A model generated the notes under the pieces. It did not search any database. It was given only the letters and a program-made list of their open reading frames with translations, and was not told the DNA's origin. From assembly GCA_913057175.1 (NCBI GenBank), contig CAJXNP010000002.1, positions 358,641 to 422,640 of the forward strand: 64,000 nt of DNA, given 5' to 3'. Positions within the stretch are counted from its first letter, which is position 1; each line of letters starts with the position of its first letter. The position numbers were made by a program, and so were the translations under genes. This DNA comes from an uncultured Cytophagales bacterium. GTDB lineage: Bacteria; Bacteroidota; Bacteroidia; Cytophagales; Cyclobacteriaceae. Positions 49,523 through 57,826 of the stretch are shown one piece after another.

Positions 49523-50419
49523 ATGAAAAAGGTCATATTCATATTATCTGCAACGATTTTGTTTGCATGTAATTCAGGAAAGAAAAGTGAAGATCAAGCC
49601 TATTTGGAGAGCCTGGATTCCCTGGAATTGGACCAGCCCATGATATCGGAGGAAGTAATATCTGATATCATACAGCAGATTCCTTCACCTTTGGAGGTAT
49701 CATTTCTGCTAAAAAGCTCTGGTACCAAGTATAGTTCTGCCATGTTGAATGATGCAGACAATATCTCCAATTACAACAGCAGCTTTGAAAAGGCCTTGAA
49801 TCTTGGGATTTATGGCACGGATCTTGGCTATGCAAATATCTATGAGCAAAATCAGGATGCATTGTTTTACCTTAATTCTATAACTGATCTGGCAGAAGAT
49901 TTGAGCATCGGGCAATTTTTTGATTTTGGAACGATTAAAAGGCTGGCAACAAATAGCGACAACCTCGATTCATTGCTATTGATTACTACTCAAAATTTTA
50001 ATAGTATTAATGAATACTTGCAGGAAAATGAGCGACAGAATTTAAGTATTCTCATTTTATCAGGAGGTTGGCTGGAAGCTCTTCACATTGTTTGCGAAGT
50101 TGTTGAGAAAAATCCTGATAATCAGGAGCTGGTAGATAAAATCGGAGAACAAAAAATTATCCTTGATAATATCAAACTTTTGTTAGGGTTTTATAAAAAT
50201 GATCCATATATAGCTGATCTGCATAAGGATATTTTGAAGCTGGAAGAAGCTTTTGCAGAAATAGAAATTGTTTATACCTATGCCGAACCAACTTTTAAAG
50301 AGGTAAACGGTATGCTGGTGATCGAAGATAATAGTACAACAACCATCAACATTACGCAGGAGAATGTTTCAACGATCAGAAATACAGTAAATGAAATTAG
50401 GGATAAAATAATATCATAA
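49523..50419 (+). CDS. Hypothetical lipoprotein in the Sia/ABC operon
   Basis: Product of 298 residues; lipoprotein signal MKKVIFILSATILFACNSG (lipobox LFAC). The mature part is helical and acidic, without a domain I recognise, ending with INITQENVSTIRNTVNEIRD. It is 109 nt after the TerB-ABCG gene and 20 nt before the next secreted protein, and may be a partner of the exporter (inference from position only). Confidence 0.75.
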   Translation: MKKVIFILSATILFACNSGKKSEDQAYLESLDSLELDQPMISEEVISDIIQQIPSPLEVSFLLKSSGTKYSSAMLNDADNISNYNSSFEKALNLGIYGTDLGYANIYEQNQDALFYLNSITDLAEDLSIGQFFDFGTIKRLATNSDNLDSLLLITTQNFNSINEYLQENERQNLSILILSGGWLEALHIVCEVVEKNPDNQELVDKIGEQKIILDNIKLLLGFYKNDPYIADLHKDILKLEEAFAEIEIVYTYAEPTFKEVNGMLVIEDNSTTTINITQENVSTIRNTVNEIRDKIIS

Positions 50420-50439
50420 TCAAAAAGCATTTAAACTTT

Positions 50440-50871
50440 ATGAAAAATATCGTGAAAATATTAGGATTAATTACAGCTGCGTTTATCATTACCTTCCATG
50501 TAAACGCTCAGTGCAATGCAGATGCATTGGCACAAAGTTGTGTCCCTAAACTTCAGGACGGTTTTACTTTTTTGAAAACTTTTAAAGTAGACGGATTGGG
50601 TGGGGCGAAGAACAAAGTTGAGTACTCCTATGTATTCAGCAAAGACACTCAATATTTTTTGAATATATGTGCAAACAGTGAACCAACAGATGGAATAATT
50701 GTCACCATGTATGATTCAAAAAGACAGGTCGTTTCCACAAATTACAATAATGGGAAGTTTTATCCCGGTATTGTATATCCCTGCAATGCTACGGGGATTT
50801 ATTATATCACCTTCACTTTCCAGGGGTCGTCCAGTTATTGTGGAGGTAGCGTTCTCGGTTTTAAGAGATAA
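50440..50871 (+). CDS. Small secreted cysteine-rich protein
   Basis: Product of 143 residues with a cleavable signal (MKNIVKILGLITAAFIITFHVNAQ) and five cysteines in the mature part (QCNADAL, QSCVPKL, NICANSE, YPCNATG, SYCGGS). Beta-rich C-terminal half (GIYYITFTFQGSSSYCGGS). No family recognised. It ends the nine-gene group and is followed by a strong terminator at 50901. Confidence 0.75.
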   Translation: MKNIVKILGLITAAFIITFHVNAQCNADALAQSCVPKLQDGFTFLKTFKVDGLGGAKNKVEYSYVFSKDTQYFLNICANSEPTDGIIVTMYDSKRQVVSTNYNNGKFYPGIVYPCNATGIYYITFTFQGSSSYCGGSVLGFKR

Positions 50872-50900
50872 ATTTTATCAAATATAAGATATAATGTGAA

Positions 50901-50922
50901 GCGGGAGATTCCCGCTTTTTTT
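50901..50922 (+). terminator. Rho-independent terminator ending the cheR-SiaABC-ABC operon
   Basis: GCGGGA-GAT-TCCCGC hairpin (50901-50915) followed by seven T residues. It lies 30 nt after the stop of the last gene and just touches the end of the convergent SDR gene. This is the clearest terminator in the region and marks the operon end. Confidence 0.88.
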
Positions 50923-51676
50923 ATTTTCGGTGAATTTTGGTAGCAGATGCCTGCGCAATTGGAAGAACTAAAAGATCAGCAATGTTTACATGCGATGGAC
51001 GTGTAATGACAAAGTGAATGATTTCAGCAATATCCCTGGCAACCAATGGCTCAAAACCTTCATAAACCTTATCTGCTTTTTCTTTATCTCCTTTGAATCG
51101 TACGGCGGAAAACTCAGTATCCACTGCTCCAGGCTTGATCTCGGAAACCTTTATTCCCGCCTCATTCAAATCAATCCTCATCCCTTTTGATAAGGCATCG
51201 ACCGCAGCCTTAGTGGCGCAGTACACATTTCCATTTTCATAAACATCAATTCCGGCAATGGATCCGATGTTGATAATATGGCCGGACTCCTGCCTGACCA
51301 TTTGCGGTAAAACTGCCCTTGATAAATATAAAAGTCCTTTTACGTTGATGTCCAGCATCATCTCCCAATCTTCTACATCTCCATCCTGGATTTTACTTAA
51401 ACCATGGGCATTTCCTGCATTGTTGATCAATACATCTATCTCATTAAAATCATCCGGCAAACTTTTAATTGCTGAGAAAACCTCGTCCTTCTTGCTCACA
51501 TCAAAAGTCAAAGTCAGCACATTGGTTTTGGAAGAAAATTTTTGTTGAAGCTCTTTCAACCTTTCTTCTCTTCTTCCACAAATGATGAGATTAAAATGAT
51601 CTTCGGCCAGAAGTTCAGCAGTCGCTTTGCCAATACCAGCTGTTGCTCCTGTAATGAGTACGGTTGGTTTTTTCAT
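50921..51676 (-). CDS. SDR-family oxidoreductase (YdfG-like)
   Basis: Short-chain dehydrogenase of 251 residues. NAD(P) motif TGATAGIGKATAELL, NNAGNAHG, catalytic Ser in NIGSIAGIDVY and YCATKAAVDALSK (Tyr-x3-Lys). The closing segment RPSHVNIADLLVLPIAQASA resembles YdfG-type 3-hydroxy acid/serine dehydrogenases. The substrate is inferred only by family. Its start touches the stop of the DUF5615 toxin gene. Confidence 0.92.
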   Translation of the reverse strand: MKKPTVLITGATAGIGKATAELLAEDHFNLIICGRREERLKELQQKFSSKTNVLTLTFDVSKKDEVFSAIKSLPDDFNEIDVLINNAGNAHGLSKIQDGDVEDWEMMLDINVKGLLYLSRAVLPQMVRQESGHIINIGSIAGIDVYENGNVYCATKAAVDALSKGMRIDLNEAGIKVSEIKPGAVDTEFSAVRFKGDKEKADKVYEGFEPLVARDIAEIIHFVITRPSHVNIADLLVLPIAQASATKIHRK

Positions 51677-52002
51677 TAGGTGTTTTTTATGATTGTTGCG
51701 CCTGGTTTTAGCCTTTCCTTTAGCTTCTTTTTTATCATTGGAATCAAAGGCTGGATACTTAAAAATGTATTATCAGGTGCACTGATAATAAAAACAGAGA
51801 CTGGGTAAGTTGAAAAATTTTGTTGAAATTGTAGGTTTTTATCAAATGTCAACAAAACATCGAATTTTTCTTCAACCATCAATTTCAAAAGTTCACCGTT
51901 TTTCTTACTGGTCCATTTCATATCAAAAACTGTATATATTTTATTCTCCGAAAATTCGTTCTTCAACCTTTTCGGAAGATTTTCATCAATCAACAGTTTC
52001 AT
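51676..52002 (-). CDS. DUF5615 PIN-like toxin
   Basis: Product of 108 residues; MKLLIDENLPKRL carries the Asp6 and Glu7 acidic start and LLTFDKNL the second acidic cluster of the Mut7-C/DUF5615 PIN-like fold, a predicted RNase. Partner of the DUF433 gene upstream, which it overlaps by 17 nt, the usual antitoxin-toxin order. Activity is inferred from the family. Confidence 0.85.
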   Translation of the reverse strand: MKLLIDENLPKRLKNEFSENKIYTVFDMKWTSKKNGELLKLMVEEKFDVLLTFDKNLQFQQNFSTYPVSVFIISAPDNTFLSIQPLIPMIKKKLKERLKPGATIIKNT

Positions 52003-52228
52003 AAAATTTATTAAGCTGGGAGGAGTTCACAATCTTGTTGGCAATTTCAAGTACACCAATTGCCTGCGCCTTTCTAACACTTGGAAAGTCCTCAATGAAT
52101 TTCTCAATCGAAACACCTTTTTCCAAATGCCAAAAAAGTGATTGGATTGGTACCCTGGTTCCTGTAAAAACAGGTTGTCCGTTTTGAATTTCTGAATCTA
52201 TTGTGATGTATTTATCAATGTTTCTCAT
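51986..52228 (-). CDS. DUF433 antitoxin
   Basis: Start chosen at the ATG 52228 (MRNIDKYITIDSEIQNGQPVF), the usual start of this family; an in-frame ATG at 52249 adds seven residues. The GQPVFTGTRVPIQSLFWHLEKGVSIEKFIEDFPSV pattern is characteristic of DUF433, a small DNA-binding-type antitoxin commonly paired with DUF5615 toxins. It overlaps the toxin gene by 17 nt. Confidence 0.85.
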   Translation of the reverse strand: MRNIDKYITIDSEIQNGQPVFTGTRVPIQSLFWHLEKGVSIEKFIEDFPSVRKAQAIGVLEIANKIVNSSQLNKFYETVD

Positions 52229-52355
52229 GCTATTAAGATACGAAAACAAACCATGAATTGATATAAAGATTAAATTGAGCTATATGGCTATTTTTTTATC
52301 GCAATCAGGTGTTGTGATAGTGCTTGATCCTCCGACATGAAAATTGTTGAACTCG

Positions 52356-53075
52356 TTAATCAGAAAATTGGAAAAACAAGGAAATTGAATGGGTGCTTAG
52401 TCGGTCAATGCCCTCGCTATATCCATATTCATCTTCTTTGAGTACATTGACCAAACCCCTCGAATACCTTATTTCCGGTGAAAACTTGAATAAAGGATAA
52501 TACATATCTACGCCAAATCCAACTTCTATGGAAAGATTTGAACCGGCAATGAGCAATTTATTTTCAGATCGCTCTTTCCGTTTTTTGCCAGACATCTCGA
52601 ATCCCGGAACAACACCAGCGACCATGTACATCCTGAAGTTTTTATGCCGTTGTGATTTGTATTTGATCATAATCGGAATCTCGATAAAGGTCGCTTCGAT
52701 ATTCTCAACACTGGAAAAATTGGATGTGTCTCCTATAAACGTAAATTCCGTTTTGAATTCACTAAAGGAAAATCTGGGTAAAACCCTTAAATTAAATTGT
52801 TCGTGAAGCTTGAAATCAGCGATCATACCAAGCGTAAATCCAAATGAATTCATCGGCATGATGCTCTGCACGGAGTCAAGGGATTCTACAAAGGTATCCG
52901 AATAATTGAGCTTAAAAGATGAAGAATGAACTCCGATTGAAAAACCATAGTGAAGCCATCTTTCGTCTGAATAGGGTAAGTTAATTTGCGTGTATTCCTG
53001 AGCAGAAACTTTATTGAATCCTGCGGCTAACAGGAGAATTAAAAAAATTATTTTTCTGCTATGTAAATCGAACAT
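52356..53075 (-). CDS. porT: PorT-like outer-membrane protein (type IX secretion)
   Basis: Product of 239 residues from the ATG at 53075 (signal MFDLHSRKIIFLILLLAAGFNKVSAQ); an in-frame ATG at 53099 exists. The mature part is a beta-rich small barrel of the PorT/OMP_b-brl type (WLHYGFSIGVHSSSFKLNYSD, FGFTLGMIADFKLHEQFNLRVLPRFSF, FEMSGKKRKER). It overlaps ubiE by 28 nt. PorT-like genes next to ubiE are typical of Bacteroidota, which supports the name; it should take part in T9SS secretion or gliding. Confidence 0.82.
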   Translation of the reverse strand: MFDLHSRKIIFLILLLAAGFNKVSAQEYTQINLPYSDERWLHYGFSIGVHSSSFKLNYSDTFVESLDSVQSIMPMNSFGFTLGMIADFKLHEQFNLRVLPRFSFSEFKTEFTFIGDTSNFSSVENIEATFIEIPIMIKYKSQRHKNFRMYMVAGVVPGFEMSGKKRKERSENKLLIAGSNLSIEVGFGVDMYYPLFKFSPEIRYSRGLVNVLKEDEYGYSEGIDRLSTHSISLFFQFSD

Positions 53076-53782
53076 ATTCCAAAAGTAAGAGGTATGCACC
53101 TGTAATTTTTATAACCGACTTTCTGCAATATATTTAAAAAATCCTTACCGTAAGGAAAGGCCCTGACCGATTCAGGCAAGTACGTATACGCCGACATATC
53201 TTTCGATACAATTCTTCCAATCAGTGGTAAAATGTATTTAAAATAAGAAAGATAAATCTGCTTGAACGGAAACATCTGAGGCATGCTGAATTCCAATATG
53301 ACAATCCTCCCTTTTTTCCGTACGACTCTCAACATATTTTGAAGGCCTGCCTCGAGATCCTCAAAGTTCCTTACACCAAATGCAACGATAGCAGCGTCGA
53401 AAAAATTTTCCTCAAACTCCAGATTCTCCGAATCTCCCAATTTTAGCTCGATCTTATCAGATAATCCCTTTTTCGCAATTTTTGTTCGGCCGACCTCGAG
53501 CATACCTTCTGAAATATCTACCCCAACGATCTTTTCGGGATTTAATCGTAGAGCTTCCAAGGCAAAATCTCCCGTACCGGTAGCAATATCAAGTATCTTT
53601 TTAGGTTGAAGATCTCGTAGCAGGTTAACGGCTTTCTTCCTCCAGACCTTATCGATTCCCATACTAAGAAGATGATTCAGGAAATCATATTTGGAGCTGA
53701 TGTTGTTAAACATATCAGCAACCTGCTTTTTCTTGCTTTCCTTCTTATCCGTATAGGGGACGACGGTTTCTTTCATTATCAA
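53048..53782 (-). CDS. ubiE: Demethylmenaquinone methyltransferase
   Basis: SAM-dependent C-methylation of demethylmenaquinone, last step of menaquinone synthesis. 244 residues: VADMFNNISSKYDFLNHLLSMGIDKVWRKKAV, motif I ILDIATGTGDFALEAL, AFGVRNFEDLEAGL and the C-terminal TFGICSIYIAEK are diagnostic. Followed by porT with a 28-nt overlap. Confidence 0.96.
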   Translation of the reverse strand: MIMKETVVPYTDKKESKKKQVADMFNNISSKYDFLNHLLSMGIDKVWRKKAVNLLRDLQPKKILDIATGTGDFALEALRLNPEKIVGVDISEGMLEVGRTKIAKKGLSDKIELKLGDSENLEFEENFFDAAIVAFGVRNFEDLEAGLQNMLRVVRKKGRIVILEFSMPQMFPFKQIYLSYFKYILPLIGRIVSKDMSAYTYLPESVRAFPYGKDFLNILQKVGYKNYRCIPLTFGICSIYIAEK

Positions 53783-53857
53783 TTTTTAAATAGAAAACTT
53801 TGTGCAAAAGTAATGTTTTGCAGAAGGGAAAATAAACTTTAACTAAAAATTAATGGA

Positions 53858-55924
53858 TTATTGAGATCCGAGTATCCTGAATTCTACCCTACGGTTTAGT
53901 TCCCGCCCTTCATCCTCATCGTCATTTGAGGCGAGTGGCTGTGTCTCACCGTAGCCTTTTGCTGTCAGTTTATCCCTGCTGACACCTTCGTTAACAAGAT
54001 AATCAACAACTGCCTGAGCACGTCGTTCAGAGAGCCTTTTATTGAAATCAGAAGAACTTATATTATCTGTATGACCAGCTATTTCAACATTCAGATTTTG
54101 ATTCTCCATCAACATCTGCTTCAATTTGTTCAACTCAGTATAGGACTCCTGTTTAAGGGTAGCTTTTCCATAGTTAAAATAAATATTTCGGAGGATGGAA
54201 CTATACCCCACCTCTAATGGATCAAGACTGATCAATCTTCTCAAAGTATTAACTTCGGCAGCGGACGCCGGGATATCAACAGTCAGACTCTTGTACATGT
54301 AGCCTTCTTTATTGATATTCAATTGATAATCAGAAGCCTCTTCATTTTGGAAAACCGCCTGGTAAGTTCCCTCAGCAACCCTTGCTGTTTCTACCGGTAC
54401 TCCTTCCGCACCTAATAATTCCACTTCGGCATCTACTGGCCTCTCTGTGTTTTTGTCAATCACCCTCAATAACAACCTAACAGGTTGTAATGCCACTGGT
54501 TCGGGTTCTGGCTCTGGTTCAATGACTGGTTCAGGTTCTTCAACCACTGGTTCAGGTTCTGGCTCCGGCTCTTCTTCTTTATTTTCCGCCAATGGCTGAC
54601 TTGCTTCTTTGATCTCATCAGAAAGCCAAACCTGGTAAACATCTGTAAATCCCAATCCATCTTCACGGGCTGAAGAATACCAGCCTCTCTCTCCATCCGG
54701 TGTACTCACAAAAAAGACGTCGTTATCAGGTGTGTTGATCGGATATCCCATATTAATGGGTTCTCCCCAAGTCTGTGTCGAGCTATCGTAAACGGATTTG
54801 AAAATATCAAATCCTCCCATTCCACGGTGGCCTTTGCTACTGAAATAAAGTGATTTCCCATCATAATCAATAAAAGGACCGTCTTCGTCAAATGGTGTAT
54901 TGATGGCTTCACCCAAATTTCTAGCTGCTCCCCAATTTCCTCTTCTGTCCCTCGTAACATAATAGATATCCAAACCACCTAAAGACCCCGGTCGGTTGCT
55001 TGAGAAAAATGCTACATCTCCATCCGGACTTAAAGAAAATGAGTTCTCAGTAAATGTTGAGTTGACAGGCGCTTCCAAAGCAACCGGTTTTGACCAGGTA
55101 CCATCAGGTCTGAACTCAGAATAATAAATATCTCCGGCGTTAGAATCGCGATATATGTACAACTCTGTACCGTCTGCTGAAAGGGCAAGGTTTGAATCGT
55201 GATAGGAGGTATTGATTACCTCGCCAATATTTTGAGCGTAAGCCCACTGACTTCCTTCTTTTGTACTAATAAAAATATCTTCATAAAACAACAGATCATC
55301 AAACACGTTCGGGTTCAGGTTTCCATCCTGACGCCTGGTGGTAAATACAATGGTAGTTTCATCAGCGTTTAGTACAGGAGAAAAGTCATCCCATTCCGAA
55401 TTGATTAACCCGCCGGCATTTTCCAATTTATAGTTACCTGGGTTGTTGACATATTGTTTTCCATTTTGACACTCAAAAATCCTTCTTTCCACCTCTTCGG
55501 GAGGAGTATAATCTTCACCACGAAAATTGGGTTGCTGGTCCAACCGATCCAGGTATGCATTATAGTACTTTATGGCATTGTCAAAGTTTAGTCCGTACTG
55601 CATGGACTGACCAATCATGTACATCAGGTTAAATTTATAATCAGGATCCAGCTCATTAACCTTCATTAGATAATCTGTCGCTCTGGATTTATAGTTAGTC
55701 TCCAAAAATGTCCTTCCGGCCATATAATTCGCCTCCAGGTTAGTAGGATCAAAATCTGCTGCCTGCGTATACAATTCGTTTGCCTGCAGGATCGCACGCG
55801 TATTAAAATATGTTTCATTTGCGAGATCAAGGAAGTCCCTTGCCATAGCCGCATTATCATCCTGAGCCTGAACACGAAAGATGATTACACTTAATAAGGA
55901 GAAAATTAAAAATATCCGAACCAT
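53858..55924 (-). CDS. TPR/beta-propeller/OmpA-family outer-membrane protein (PorE-like)
   Basis: Product of 688 residues with signal MVRIFLIFSLLSVIIFRVQA. Domains in order: TPR helices (~25-160), WD40-like PD40 beta-propeller (~180-430; repeated FSPDGDVAFFSSNRPGSLGGLDIY-type units), a Glu-Pro-rich linker, a carboxypeptidase-regulatory-like beta domain, and an OmpA peptidoglycan-binding domain with NVEIAGHTDNISSSDFNKRLSERRA and GYGETQPLASN. The order matches PorE of the type IX system, but Bacteroidota have several paralogues, so the symbol is withheld. Confidence 0.88.
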   Translation of the reverse strand: MVRIFLIFSLLSVIIFRVQAQDDNAAMARDFLDLANETYFNTRAILQANELYTQAADFDPTNLEANYMAGRTFLETNYKSRATDYLMKVNELDPDYKFNLMYMIGQSMQYGLNFDNAIKYYNAYLDRLDQQPNFRGEDYTPPEEVERRIFECQNGKQYVNNPGNYKLENAGGLINSEWDDFSPVLNADETTIVFTTRRQDGNLNPNVFDDLLFYEDIFISTKEGSQWAYAQNIGEVINTSYHDSNLALSADGTELYIYRDSNAGDIYYSEFRPDGTWSKPVALEAPVNSTFTENSFSLSPDGDVAFFSSNRPGSLGGLDIYYVTRDRRGNWGAARNLGEAINTPFDEDGPFIDYDGKSLYFSSKGHRGMGGFDIFKSVYDSSTQTWGEPINMGYPINTPDNDVFFVSTPDGERGWYSSAREDGLGFTDVYQVWLSDEIKEASQPLAENKEEEPEPEPEPVVEEPEPVIEPEPEPEPVALQPVRLLLRVIDKNTERPVDAEVELLGAEGVPVETARVAEGTYQAVFQNEEASDYQLNINKEGYMYKSLTVDIPASAAEVNTLRRLISLDPLEVGYSSILRNIYFNYGKATLKQESYTELNKLKQMLMENQNLNVEIAGHTDNISSSDFNKRLSERRAQAVVDYLVNEGVSRDKLTAKGYGETQPLASNDDEDEGRELNRRVEFRILGSQ

Positions 55925-56277
55925 TTATGGCTTAATAAAAATGCCCTACAATAAATAAAACCTCAATTATGTCAAATTGACGGTCAATTTAAAATTGATT
56001 TTCAGCAATATCAAATAATTGTAATATATTTAGTTTAATGCTTTAAAAACAAAACAATATTTATTTGAATATCAATTACTTATACGATAAACGCACTTGG
56101 AATATCTCTATTCTTACAAATGGAATTACGTAATATCTTTCTTATTTTTGAAAAATATTAGGATCGATCAGAAGCAAGCATTTAAAATTGAACTTTTTAA
56201 AGTTATTGTTTTCAAAATAATGATTTTATCAAATATTTTGAATGTAAAAATTATAATTTTTAAAGAATAGGAATTCG
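55925..56277. other. AT-rich divergent intergenic region
   Basis: No ORF. An inverted repeat AAATTGA-CGG-TCAATTT (55975-55991) lies about 50-67 nt upstream of the OmpA-family gene, followed by another AATTGA. It could be an operator. No secure promoter seen. Confidence 0.45.
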
Positions 56278-56886
56278 ATGCCCATTAAGGAAGCCAAATT
56301 CATTAAAAGCAGTGCTAAATACCAGGATTGCCCGGGAGATCAACAACCGGAATATGCGTTTATCGGCCGGTCCAATGTCGGTAAATCTTCGCTGATCAAT
56401 ATGATCTGCGGGCGAAATTCACTCGCCAAAACTTCCGGAAAACCGGGAAAAACCCAATTGATCAACCATTTTCAAATCGACGAGGACTGGTTTTTAGTCG
56501 ATTTACCGGGATACGGCTGGTCAAAAGTGAGTAAAAAACTCAAATCACAGTGGGGAGTCATGATCGAAGACTATCTCCTCATGCGTAAAAACCTGGCATG
56601 CCTCTTTATCTTGGTTGATTCGAGGCACCCTCCACAAAACATTGATTATGACTTTATTACCTGGGTCGGTGAACAGCAAATTCCTTTTGCCATCACTTTC
56701 ACCAAGACCGATAAACTCGGTAAAAACCAGTTTCAGTCGGTCAAAGCACAACACCTAAGGAAACTGAAAAGTATTTTTAGCGAATTGCCAACCCTCTTTG
56801 TAACGAGCTCTGTAGATAAAGTCGGTGGAGAGGAGATCATCCAATTTATCAATGAAGTAAACGAGGCCTTCCGAAAAAATAGCTAA
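56278..56886 (+). CDS. engB: Ribosome biogenesis GTPase YihA/EngB
   Basis: Essential GTPase for 50S assembly. G1 GRSNVGKSS at residues 30-38, G3 DLPGYGWSK, G4 TKTDK and the family start AKFIKSSAKYQDCPGDQQPEYAFIG are intact. 202 residues. DUF5606 gene follows 45 nt downstream. Confidence 0.96.
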   Translation: MPIKEAKFIKSSAKYQDCPGDQQPEYAFIGRSNVGKSSLINMICGRNSLAKTSGKPGKTQLINHFQIDEDWFLVDLPGYGWSKVSKKLKSQWGVMIEDYLLMRKNLACLFILVDSRHPPQNIDYDFITWVGEQQIPFAITFTKTDKLGKNQFQSVKAQHLRKLKSIFSELPTLFVTSSVDKVGGEEIIQFINEVNEAFRKNS

Positions 56887-56931
56887 AACCAGCATTTCAT
56901 TCGGAAAATAGCCTAAATTTACGCAGTAGAA

Positions 56932-57507
56932 ATGAATGAAGAAATGACTTACAACGACATTGCAGCTGTAACCGGAAAACCGGGATTGTATAAAGTGATC
57001 AATCCAACCCGCACCGGGCTGATCCTCGAATCATTGGATGATAAAAAGGCCAAAATGGTCACCGGGCCTCACCAGCGTGTATCCTTGCTGGCCGAGATCT
57101 CCATCTTCACAACGGATCTTGATAAGACCATTCCGCTGGAAGATATTTTCCGAACCATTAAAAAGGAGTTTGACGATGATCCCGGTTTGGACAGCAAAGC
57201 TGATAAAGATGAATTGTTTGCATTCCTCAAGGAAATTGCCCCTGACTACGATCCGGATAGGGTTTATGCAAGCGATATTAAGAAAATCGTGAGTTGGTAT
57301 TCGGTCATTTACAAAGAAGTACCTGAGCTGCTGGAAGAGAAAAAAGAGGAAGAAAAGAAAGAAGGGAAAAAGGCGGCAAAACAGGATGCCAGCAAAGCAA
57401 CGGCTAAAAAATCCGTTGCAAAAAACACTGCGCCAAAAGGAAAAACAGGTAAAGGACCAGCCGGGAATGTCAAAAAGCCAACAGCACAGAGGAAATCAGG
57501 AGGATAA
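56932..57507 (+). CDS. DUF5606 family protein
   Basis: Product of 191 residues; the N-terminal ~140 residues show the DUF5606 pattern (MTYNDIAAVTGKPGLYKVINPTRTGLILESLDD, FRTIKKEFDDDP, KKIVSWYSVIYKEVPELLE) known from Bacteroidota. The last ~50 residues are Lys/Ala-rich and low-complexity. Function unknown. It ends 25 nt before the MntA-like gene. Confidence 0.87.
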   Translation: MNEEMTYNDIAAVTGKPGLYKVINPTRTGLILESLDDKKAKMVTGPHQRVSLLAEISIFTTDLDKTIPLEDIFRTIKKEFDDDPGLDSKADKDELFAFLKEIAPDYDPDRVYASDIKKIVSWYSVIYKEVPELLEEKKEEEKKEGKKAAKQDASKATAKKSVAKNTAPKGKTGKGPAGNVKKPTAQRKSGG

Positions 57508-57532
57508 GGAGAAAAATATCCTATTAAAAAAT

Positions 57533-57814
57533 ATGCGGGTTAAACCTGAAATCATTGAACAACTCAAAAAGTCTGTCTCAAAATTGGATGCAGATGCACA
57601 AATATTTTTAATTGGAAGCAGGGTTGATGATACAAAAAAAGGAGGGGATATTGATGTTTTGATAATCTCCGAAAAACTATCTCCTGTAAATAGCATTGAT
57701 ATAAAGGCTGACCTCTACAGGCATATTGAAGAACAAAAGATCGACTTAGTGATAAAAAAGGATAAAAAAAGCCCTTTTGTTAAAATGGTCTTACCAAATG
57801 CGATTATTGTTTAA
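57533..57814 (+). CDS. MntA-like nucleotidyltransferase antitoxin
   Basis: Product of 93 residues from the ATG at 57533 (MRVKPEIIEQ); a longer frame to 57386 runs inside the DUF5606 gene and is rejected. The NTase motif IGSRVDDTKKGGDIDVLI has Gly28-Ser29 and Asp39-x-Asp41, a GSX9DXD spacing, one residue shorter than the GSX10DXD usually given for MntA. Partner HepT gene starts 12 nt downstream. MntA-type proteins neutralise HepT by adding AMP to it. Confidence 0.87.
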   Translation: MRVKPEIIEQLKKSVSKLDADAQIFLIGSRVDDTKKGGDIDVLIISEKLSPVNSIDIKADLYRHIEEQKIDLVIKKDKKSPFVKMVLPNAIIV

Positions 57815-57826
57815 TACAATTTCCTG

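Noticed and set aside
54500..54600. Repetitive stretch as a CRISPR-like or tandem-repeat array
   Set aside because: It encodes a Glu-Pro-rich linker in the OmpA-family protein; there are no spacers and no cas genes.
57386..57532. Longer MntA-like protein starting inside the DUF5606 gene
   Set aside because: The extra 49 residues are an out-of-frame reading of the Lys/Ala-rich DUF5606 tail; the family starts at the ATG at 57533.
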